A DNA stretch of 64,000 bases, taken from the NCBI GenBank assembly GCA_007693585.1, contig REDH01000075.1, positions 29,100-93,099 on the forward strand, in the 5' to 3' direction. The translations under genes were made by a program, and so were the position numbers. Positions 57,307-64,000 of the stretch are shown here, piece by piece (the first letter of the stretch is position 1; each line of letters opens with the position of its first letter). Below the pieces are notes generated by a model. It was not told where the DNA came from. It did not search any database and worked only from the letters and a program-made list of their open reading frames with translations. Source of the stretch: Deltaproteobacteria bacterium. GTDB taxonomy: Bacteria > Myxococcota_A > Bradymonadia > REDH01.

Positions 57307-59751
57307 TCAGCGGAGGTCGAAGGTGCCGACGTGGATGCGGTCGTCCTCGCTGGGGGGGCGGACCGTCATGCGGGTGTCGTTGCGGAAGAAGCCGATGTGC
57401 AGGTCGTAGACGCCCCGCGGGTCGCGGATGCTGACCGGGATGGTCTCGCGGTCGACGATGATCTCGCCGGGTACCCAGTGGGCGAGGGGGTAGACCTCCC
57501 CGCCGGGTCGGCGATCGAGGACGATGCGGCGACCGGGACCCTCGGCGTGGAGGAAGCGCATCCACTCGCCGGGGGTCGGGCGGAGGACCTCGAAGTAGAC
57601 CTCCAGCTCGACCTGGCCCGCCTGGAGGTGGTTGGGCTGGACTCGCCATCCACGCAGGCTCAGGGCGTTGCCGGCGACGATGGGGTGCTCGGGGGCGACG
57701 AGGTCGTGCGGCAGGTCATCCTCCGTGACGACCAGGTTCGCGAGAGGGGAACGGTCGACCTCGCCGGGCCGCAGGTGCGAGGCGATGAGGAGGTGGCGCG
57801 GGGAGGCGTTGTCGAGGACGCTGATCCGCAGGGGGTCGCGGCACTCCGCATCGGAGTCGCCCGAGGGAGGGCGGGCGGGCAGGGGGCGGTGGAGCTCGAA
57901 GCGCAGGGCGGTGAAGTCTTCCCGCTTCACGATGGCGACGGCTCGGCGGTCGTCCTGCCCCGTCGCGCAGAGATGCTGGCGGAGGGCTTGCGCGTCGGCC
58001 AGCGGGACGAAGCGGTCTTCGCGGAGATGCCAGCCGCGTTGTGCGCGGTCCATGCCCACGACGGCGATGGGCTCGCCGTCGGCGTGCGCCGTGGCGGCGT
58101 GTGCGATGTCGCGCGTGGAGTAGTGGCTGGCCATGACCGGGACGTCGCGGAGGGCCAACTCCACCCCCCAGGCGGCGAAGGAGGCGAAGAGGAGGGTGGA
58201 GAGGATGCTTCGGGTGTGTGTGGGGTCGAGGCGGAGCGGGGCCTTGCCGAGGTGACGGGTGAGCGCGGGGGCGAGCAGGGCGGCCGTCACGAGCAGCAGC
58301 CACGCGAGGAGGAAGGCGTGGATGAGGGCGAAGCGGTAGTCACCGGGGAAGGAGGTGATGCCGTCGAGGAGGAGCGGCTCGAAGATGACGTGGGGTCCGG
58401 GGCGGCCGATCTCGAGGTTCTGGGTGCCGCGAACATCCCGGCTGGTCATCAGAAGCAGGAGGACGGCGATCAGCGCGTGCAGGCGCGGGATGGCGGGCGA
58501 GCGGAGGTGGAGGCTGGGGAGCCAGTGGGGGTCGGTGAGCGCGAGCACCGCGAGGACGACGACGGGGAGCACGGCGAGGGGTGCGAGCTGTCCGGTGGTG
58601 GGCGCGGCGAGGGCGCCGAGGAAGAAGGCGGCGAGCATCCACGCGAGCAGCATCCTGCGGGCGAGGGCCTCGTGGGGCGATCCGCCCGTCGGTTCGTCGA
58701 GACTCCACGCGACGGCGGCGGGAACGAGGATGCAGGCGGGGAACGTGGCGAATGCGGTGAGGCGGATGAAGTGGTCGAAGTACAGGTGGCCCTCGATGGC
58801 GAGCTCGACGAGGGGCGGGACGGTTGCGAGGCTCAGGAGCGCGGGAGCGGGGCCGACGATCGCGATGAGGGCGCCGAGGAGGGCGGCGGCGGGGAGGAGC
58901 GCGGCGAGCCACCAGCCGAGGCCGCTGCGGCGGAGGAGGGGGGCGAGCGGGGTGCCGCTCGCGGTGAGCAGCAGGGTTGCCGTGGGGAGGGTGGTCGCCG
59001 CGAGGGCCAGGGCGAGGGCGCGGCCCTCCATGACCGGGGAGATGGCCAGGGCGGCTGTGCCGCCGAAGCCGGCGACGAGGAGGGCTGTGCCGAGGATGCG
59101 CGCGGCGGGTGGCGAGGGCGCTCGTGGTCGTCGGGAGCGTGGCCAGGTGAGGGCGACCAGGGCGGGGGTTCCGAGGGTGACGAGCGCCCCCGGGACGCCG
59201 CTGGCGAAGATGGCGAGGGTGGTGAGCAGTCCTGCGAGAGCGAGGGTGCCGGGGCGGGCGCCTGGTCGAAGCGCTGCGAGCAGGGAGAGGAGCGCAAGGG
59301 CCTGGAGCCCGAGCCCGATGCCGTCGCCGGAGGTGTGGCTGCCGGCGAGGAGAAACCCGGGGGCTGCGGCGAGGGTGGCGAGGGCGAGGAGCGCGCGGGC
59401 GGGCCCGAAAAGGCGTGCGAGGATGGGGAGGGCTGCGGCGAGGGCCAGGAGAAGGAGGATCAGCCCGGGAAGGCGGACGCCCTGGCCATCCAGGATGGGC
59501 AGGGCTGCGGCGAGGAGCAGGAGTCGCAGGGGGGGAATGCGAACGTGATCGGGGTGCTCGGGGTCGAGGAGCCGGAGGGCGTCGGCGGGCCGCTGCTGGC
59601 CTTCGAGGCCGAGGGCGAGGGTCGCTTCGGCGGGTTCCCACAGGCCGGTGTCCAGCGCGCCCGGCAGCCAGAGGGATCCGGCGAAGACGATCAGGAGCGC
59701 GGTCAGGGCGAGGGTCGCCGTCTTCGGGGGCGTTGCGGGGTGGGCGGGCAT
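57307..59751 (-). CDS. GT39/ArnT-like polytopic glycosyltransferase family protein
   Basis: 814 aa; multiple TMs; N-terminal ALDTGLWEPAEATLAL resembles the WEPDE loop of GT39-like enzymes; soluble C-terminal beta domain. Confidence 0.7.
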   Translation of the reverse strand: MPAHPATPPKTATLALTALLIVFAGSLWLPGALDTGLWEPAEATLALGLEGQQRPADALRLLDPEHPDHVRIPPLRLLLLAAALPILDGQGVRLPGLILLLLALAAALPILARLFGPARALLALATLAAAPGFLLAGSHTSGDGIGLGLQALALLSLLAALRPGARPGTLALAGLLTTLAIFASGVPGALVTLGTPALVALTWPRSRRPRAPSPPAARILGTALLVAGFGGTAALAISPVMEGRALALALAATTLPTATLLLTASGTPLAPLLRRSGLGWWLAALLPAAALLGALIAIVGPAPALLSLATVPPLVELAIEGHLYFDHFIRLTAFATFPACILVPAAVAWSLDEPTGGSPHEALARRMLLAWMLAAFFLGALAAPTTGQLAPLAVLPVVVLAVLALTDPHWLPSLHLRSPAIPRLHALIAVLLLLMTSRDVRGTQNLEIGRPGPHVIFEPLLLDGITSFPGDYRFALIHAFLLAWLLLVTAALLAPALTRHLGKAPLRLDPTHTRSILSTLLFASFAAWGVELALRDVPVMASHYSTRDIAHAATAHADGEPIAVVGMDRAQRGWHLREDRFVPLADAQALRQHLCATGQDDRRAVAIVKREDFTALRFELHRPLPARPPSGDSDAECRDPLRISVLDNASPRHLLIASHLRPGEVDRSPLANLVVTEDDLPHDLVAPEHPIVAGNALSLRGWRVQPNHLQAGQVELEVYFEVLRPTPGEWMRFLHAEGPGRRIVLDRRPGGEVYPLAHWVPGEIIVDRETIPVSIRDPRGVYDLHIGFFRNDTRMTVRPPSEDDRIHVGTFDLR

Positions 59752-60152
59752 GCGCGCGGGGGCGTGCGGGTGGGTGCGGGCGGCGTGCGCGGGGCGCGGG
59801 TGCCGGGTCTCACAGTCCGAGGGGCGGCGTCAACGAGGAGCGCGAGCACGGGGCGCCGTGGCAGGGCAGTCGCAAGGTCGCCACGCAGCCCCTTCCCGTA
59901 GTGGCGACATGGTCGGGGACCACCCTGCTTCGGGTCGTTGCGGGAGACGCGGTCCACCGAAGGGGGCCCGGCGGGGTCGAAACCCGGACGTCGCGCTCAC
60001 CGTTGGGGGGCGGGGCAGGGGTGGTGGCATCGCATCGGGGCACCGGGAGCGGAGGGGGGGCGGATCGCCAGTCCGTCGCGGGGGTGGCGTGGGGAGCGAC
60101 CTCGGTGTAGCCTCCGGGCGGGGTGCGAGAGGGCTTCGGCGTGCGAGGGATC

Positions 60153-60599
60153 ATGCGCATCGACGTGTTCAACGGACCGAATCTCAACCTCCTGGGGCAG
60201 CGTGAGCCGTCTGTGTACGGGACGATGACCCTGCCCGCGCTGGAGCTGGCTCTCGTGGAGCGGGGGGAGGCGCTGGGGGTTCGGGTGGTCTGCTGCCAGC
60301 ACAACGGGGAGGGTGCACTCGTTGATGCGATTCAGGGCGCAGCGGCAGCGGGGAGTGCCGGCGCGCTGGTGAACGCCGGCGGATACACGCACACGAGCGT
60401 CGCGATCCGGGATGCACTGACCGGCACGACCCTTCCCTTCGTCGAGGTTCACCTCTCCAACATTCATGCCCGGGAGCCCTTTCGCCACCGTTCCCTGCTG
60501 AGCGACGTGGCTCTCGGGGTGATCGTCGGGCTCGGTCCGGCGGGGTATCTTCTCGGTCTGGACGGGCTGGTCGCGCGGCTGTCGGAGCGGTTGCCGTGA
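60153..60599 (+). CDS. aroQ: 3-dehydroquinate dehydratase, type II
   Basis: MRIDVFNGPNLNLLGQREPSVYG; NAGGYTHTSVAIRDAL; EVHLSNIHAREPFRHRSLLSDVALGVIVGLG. Confidence 0.97.
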   Translation: MRIDVFNGPNLNLLGQREPSVYGTMTLPALELALVERGEALGVRVVCCQHNGEGALVDAIQGAAAAGSAGALVNAGGYTHTSVAIRDALTGTTLPFVEVHLSNIHAREPFRHRSLLSDVALGVIVGLGPAGYLLGLDGLVARLSERLP

Positions 60600-60608
60600 T
60601 GCTCCTTG

Positions 60609-60653
60609 CACGGGGAGGGTCGGCGCGGTAGACGCGCCCGCAGCCCTCCCGTG
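60609..60653 (+). promoter_or_regulatory. Nested hairpin between aroQ and efp
   Basis: Outer CACGGG(g)AGGG/CCCTCCCGTG (one bulged G) enclosing inner GGCGCG-GTAGA-CGCGCC. Confidence 0.5.
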
Positions 60654-60719
60654 GCGTCGCGCCTGCCGCAGCGCGTTGCCGTGGTCTGCCGAACTGTCCT
60701 CCCGAGGAGTGAGTAGAGC

Positions 60720-61277
60720 ATGGATACCGGTGACTTTCGCAAGAACCTGAAGATCGAGATCGACGGCGAGCCGTGGGTCATCCTCGAAGCCACCCACGTG
60801 AAGCCGGGCAAGGGCGTGGCATTCGTGAAGACGCGCATGAAGAACCTGCTCACGGGGCGCGTCCTCGAGCGGAACTTCCGGTCGGGAGACAAGGTCGAGA
60901 AGCCCGACCTGCTCGAGCGACCGATGCAGTACTCGTACCCCGAGGGGGACATGCTGGTGTTCATGGACACCAGCAACTTCGAGCTGGTCAACCTCACCCG
61001 GGACGCCGTCTCCGAAGTGCTCCCGTACCTCATCGACAATCTCGAGGTGAACATCCTCTTCTACCAGGGGAAGGCCATCTCGGTCGATCTCCCGACCTTC
61101 GTCGAGCTGGAGATCGTGGAGACCGATCCCGGGGTGAAGGGCGACACGGCCCAGGGCGGGTCGAAGCCGGCGACGCTCCAGACCGGTCACGTCATCAACG
61201 TGCCGCTCTACATCAAGCAGGGGGAGCGGGTGAAGGTGGACACCCGCACCGGGGAATTCGCGGAGCGCGTCAAGTAG
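60720..61277 (+). CDS. efp: Elongation factor P
   Basis: 185 aa; FRKNLKIEIDGEPWVILEATHVKPGKGVAFVKTRMKNLLTGRVLERNFRSGDKVE; GKAISVDLPTFVELEIVETDPGVKGDTAQGGSKPATLQTG. Confidence 0.98.
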   Translation: MDTGDFRKNLKIEIDGEPWVILEATHVKPGKGVAFVKTRMKNLLTGRVLERNFRSGDKVEKPDLLERPMQYSYPEGDMLVFMDTSNFELVNLTRDAVSEVLPYLIDNLEVNILFYQGKAISVDLPTFVELEIVETDPGVKGDTAQGGSKPATLQTGHVINVPLYIKQGERVKVDTRTGEFAERVK

Positions 61278-61329
61278 GACCCGGGGGACCCTGCAGTCGT
61301 CCCCATGGCGACCGGGGGAGCCTCGCGCG

Positions 61330-63777
61330 ATGACGCCTCCGGAGGGAGAAGCAGTGGACCGCAACAGCCTGATCGCGAGCGCACAGAAGTACATTCAGAA
61401 GGGACAGCTCGATCGGGCGATCGAGGTGTACCGCAAGCTCGTCGCAGGAGATCCGTCCGACGTGCGCCTCCTGCTGAAGATGGCCGATCTTCAGGAGCGG
61501 TCGGGCAAGCGCGACGACGCCGCACAGACGTTTCGCGAGGCCGCCGCGCACTTCATCGAGAAGGGCTTCCTCTTCAAGGCGCTCGCCGTCTACAAGCAGC
61601 TCCACAGGCTGACCCCGGACGACCTGGACGTCCGGATGACCCTCGCAGACCTCCACGCGGACGTGAGCCTCACGAACGACGCCCGACGGCTCTACGCGTC
61701 GCTGTCCCGGGAGTTCGAGCGCGCAGGACGCACCGGGGACGCGATCGACACCCTGCGCAAGCTGATCGACATCGAGTCGGGAGACGCCAGCCTCCACATC
61801 CGCCTCGCCGAACTCCACGCCCGGTCCGGGAGCACCGATGCGGCCGCCGATGCCATGATCGCGGCCGGGCGCGAGCTGCTGCGCAACCGCCGATACAGCG
61901 AATACGGCCGCGTCGCCGAGCGCATCCTCGCGTGGAGAGAGGAGCACGCCGAGACACTGCGCGGCCTCGCGGAGGCCCTGATCGCACTCGGTGAGCCCCG
62001 GCGCGCCATCGGACGGGCGCAAAAGGCCTACCGGCTGGATCCCGAGGACGTCGAGGCGCTCGGCCTTCTCGCACGGGGTCTCGATGCCATGGGCGAGTCG
62101 GCGCGTGCCGAGAAGCTGCTGGCCGACGTCGAGGCCAAGTACCGGAACGATGGTCGCGACGACCTGGCGGAGGCCGTGGTGGCGCTCCGGAGCAGCCTCG
62201 ACGAACCCGATGGGCCGGCACGCACCGAGACCCCCATCGCCGTGGCCGCGCTCCAGGCGCAGGCCGCCGCGCGCGACCCCGTCGATGAGGCGCAGCGGCT
62301 GCTCGACGAGGTGGCGGTCTACCGGAAGTACGGCCTGCACGACAAGGCGATCGCCCACGTCGACAGGGTCCTCGGCATGATCCCCATGCACCCGCCCGCG
62401 CTCACCCTGCGAGCGGAGCTCCTGGACGAAGCTGGCGACGCTGCAGGGGCCGCCGAGGCACGCGCGCTGCTCGAGGGCGCGACCTCCTCCGGAGATCCCA
62501 CCCCCCGGGACGGGGTCGACGTCGTGGTCGATGACCTGGACGACCTGATGCCCCTCGACGACGACGAACTGGAGGACGGGGCGTTCTTCGGCGGCGGGGA
62601 CGATGCACTCGACGACGAGACGTTCGTCGTGGACGAGGATGATGGACCCTTGACCAATGCGGAGCCTGCACGGCCGGGTGGATCGGACACCTTTGCCGAA
62701 CTGCCGGATCCCTTGCGGGAAGCCCTCTCCCATGTGGCGGATCGGATGGACGCGGGAGATGAGGATCAGGCCCGCGCTGGCCTCCTCGACCTGCTCGGTG
62801 ACTGGCCGGCGCACGCAGAGCCGATTCTTCAGGCCATGGACCGACTGACCGAGTTGCGCGACCTGCTGGGTGGGCAGACCACGGCTGACGAGCCCGCACC
62901 CCTTCTGGAGGACGTGGAGTTCGAACCCCTCCCGGAGGACGACGCGTCACTGAAGGAACTGGCCACGCACGACGTGGAGTTCACGGACGACGATGCGGAC
63001 CTTGCGGACGTCGATTTCGTGGATGCGGACGATGAGGAGGACGTCGCGTTCCTGACGGGCGACGTGGAGTTCGTGGACGACGATGTCGACGCAGGCGACG
63101 TGGAGTTCGTGGACGATGATGCGGACCTTGCGGATGTCGATTTCGTGGATGCGGACGATGATGCGGACGTCGCGTTCCTGACGGGCGACGTGGAGTTCGT
63201 GGACGACGACGCAGACGACGTGGAGCTCGCCGATGCGGAGTTCGAGCCCCTCGATGAGGACGCCACCGAGGTGGCGGGGCTCGCTGGCGATCCGGATGAT
63301 GGGCCGCTGGATACGCCACACGATGAAGACGCCGTGGATGCTGTGGACGCGCCCGAAGGAAGGCCAGGTGCGGCGGTGACGCTGGTGTTCACGCCGAGTG
63401 CGACCGTTCTCTTCGATCAGGGGGAGAGCGAGCTCGCCGAGGCCATTCAGCAGCGCATGGCCGGCAACGGCCTCATGGTGATGTCGGTGCTCGAGGAGGA
63501 GATCTTCGGCGCGAACACGGTGGCGGCGAGTTACGAGCTGGCCATGGCCCAGATGCAGATGGGGCTGTACCTGGATGCGGCCATGGGCATGGAGGGCCTG
63601 CTCCGCGTGCCGGACCTCAGCGAAGACGATGTGGCGTTGCTGCACTATGTCCGCGGCATCTGCTTCGAAGCCCTTGCGCAGGTCGACTCGGCCCGGGAGG
63701 CGTTCGGCTCGATTGCACCGGAACAGGAGAGGCACTTTCCCGACCTCGCGACCCGGGTCCGGCGCCTCGCGGACTGA
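61330..63777 (+). CDS. TPR protein with central acidic Asp-rich repeat region
   Basis: 815 aa; N-terminal TPRs (SLIASAQKYIQKGQLDRAIEVYRKLVAGDPSDVRLLLKMADL); acidic DVEFVDDDADLADVDFVDADD repeats. Confidence 0.88.
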   Translation: MTPPEGEAVDRNSLIASAQKYIQKGQLDRAIEVYRKLVAGDPSDVRLLLKMADLQERSGKRDDAAQTFREAAAHFIEKGFLFKALAVYKQLHRLTPDDLDVRMTLADLHADVSLTNDARRLYASLSREFERAGRTGDAIDTLRKLIDIESGDASLHIRLAELHARSGSTDAAADAMIAAGRELLRNRRYSEYGRVAERILAWREEHAETLRGLAEALIALGEPRRAIGRAQKAYRLDPEDVEALGLLARGLDAMGESARAEKLLADVEAKYRNDGRDDLAEAVVALRSSLDEPDGPARTETPIAVAALQAQAAARDPVDEAQRLLDEVAVYRKYGLHDKAIAHVDRVLGMIPMHPPALTLRAELLDEAGDAAGAAEARALLEGATSSGDPTPRDGVDVVVDDLDDLMPLDDDELEDGAFFGGGDDALDDETFVVDEDDGPLTNAEPARPGGSDTFAELPDPLREALSHVADRMDAGDEDQARAGLLDLLGDWPAHAEPILQAMDRLTELRDLLGGQTTADEPAPLLEDVEFEPLPEDDASLKELATHDVEFTDDDADLADVDFVDADDEEDVAFLTGDVEFVDDDVDAGDVEFVDDDADLADVDFVDADDDADVAFLTGDVEFVDDDADDVELADAEFEPLDEDATEVAGLAGDPDDGPLDTPHDEDAVDAVDAPEGRPGAAVTLVFTPSATVLFDQGESELAEAIQQRMAGNGLMVMSVLEEEIFGANTVAASYELAMAQMQMGLYLDAAMGMEGLLRVPDLSEDDVALLHYVRGICFEALAQVDSAREAFGSIAPEQERHFPDLATRVRRLAD
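62971..63219. repeat. Coding tandem repeat, about 90 bp unit, in the TPR protein
   Basis: Near-identical 90 bp copies at 62971-63060 and 63097-63186 with partial units at 63061-63096 and from 63187. Confidence 0.9.
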
Positions 63778-63880
63778 GTCTCGGTCGGTCCGCCGTGCGC
63801 CCGTTTGGGTCTGCGTTCTCGTTGCCTGCAGGAGTGCCGCGGCTGCCCCGAACCGGCACCCATGGGGTGTCGCTTTCCGC

Positions 63881-63909
63881 TTGACGGTGTCACGGTCCGG
63901 CGACACTAT
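63881..63909 (+). promoter_or_regulatory. Promoter for tRNA-Gly with GC-rich discriminator
   Basis: TTGACG-N17-CACTAT followed by cgcgcgcgtt just before the tRNA 5' end. Confidence 0.6.
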
Positions 63910-63919
63910 CGCGCGCGTT

Positions 63920-63992
63920 GCGGACTTAGCTCAGCTGGCAGAGCGCGAGCTTCCCAAGCTCGAGGTCGCGGGTTCGATCCCCGTAGTCCGCT
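63920..63992 (+). tRNA. tRNA-Gly (CCC anticodon)
   Basis: 7 bp acceptor GCGGACT/AGTCCGC, D-loop AGCTCAGCTGGCAGAGC, anticodon arm CGAGC-TTCCCAA-GCTCG, T-arm GCGGGTTCGATCCCCGT; CCA not encoded. Confidence 0.95.
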
Positions 63993-64000
63993 CTTCATGT

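Noticed and set aside
56920-59901. 993 aa plus-strand ORF over the GT39-like gene
   Set aside because: Gly/Glu/Ala low-complexity antisense translation; starts inside another gene; the minus strand has TM helices and the WEPxE motif.
63920-63992. tRNA as an attachment site for an integrated element
   Set aside because: No integrase or repeated tRNA 3' end visible; the window ends 8 nt after the tRNA, so it cannot be assessed.

Overview
The window is high-GC bacterial DNA. Gene content (a Glt/Agl-type gliding-machinery cluster, AgmX/PglI C-terminal-domain proteins, choice-of-anchor lipoproteins) suggests a Myxococcota/Bradymonadota-like (deltaproteobacterial) chromosome; this taxonomy is inference. 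Main blocks: (1) ~1-12.6 kb, TPR and energised-envelope cluster resembling the M. xanthus Glt/Agl machinery: three large TPR proteins, a TolQ/ExbB/MotA-like channel, two ExbD-like proteins and an FHA-like/TM/AgmX-C-terminal protein. It is followed at 12.85-17.7 kb by a secreted coiled-coil protein, a beta-barrel, a Wza-like lipoprotein and a Wzc-like tyrosine kinase. (2) ribF (-) and aroE (+). (3) A minus-strand housekeeping run: tilS-ftsH-folP-cdaA-cdaR-glmM-pdxJ-nnrE/D-lipoprotein. (4) A second, detached AgmX/PglI C-terminal protein, a glutaredoxin, xseA with an unusual N-terminal extension, xseB, an AtoE-like transporter and a FadL-like porin. (5) A minus-strand MoxR/Bat operon: moxR, DUF58, a BatD/DUF4381-like gene, batA, a giant batB/batC fusion, batD, batE. 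(6) Two large choice-of-anchor lipoproteins, one with a VWA domain. (7) A GT39-like membrane protein, aroQ, efp, a TPR protein with acidic repeats, and tRNA-Gly(CCC). Most notable observations: the first ExbD-like protein has Asn where the proton-path Asp is expected while its neighbour keeps the Asp; a terminator-like hairpin lies between the TolQ-like and ExbD-like genes; xseA carries a HARP-like N-terminal domain; BatB/BatC is fused to PPC-like modules and an acidic tandem repeat. No CRISPR array, prophage, transposon or rRNA was recognised. No homology search was run; product calls come from recalled family motifs.
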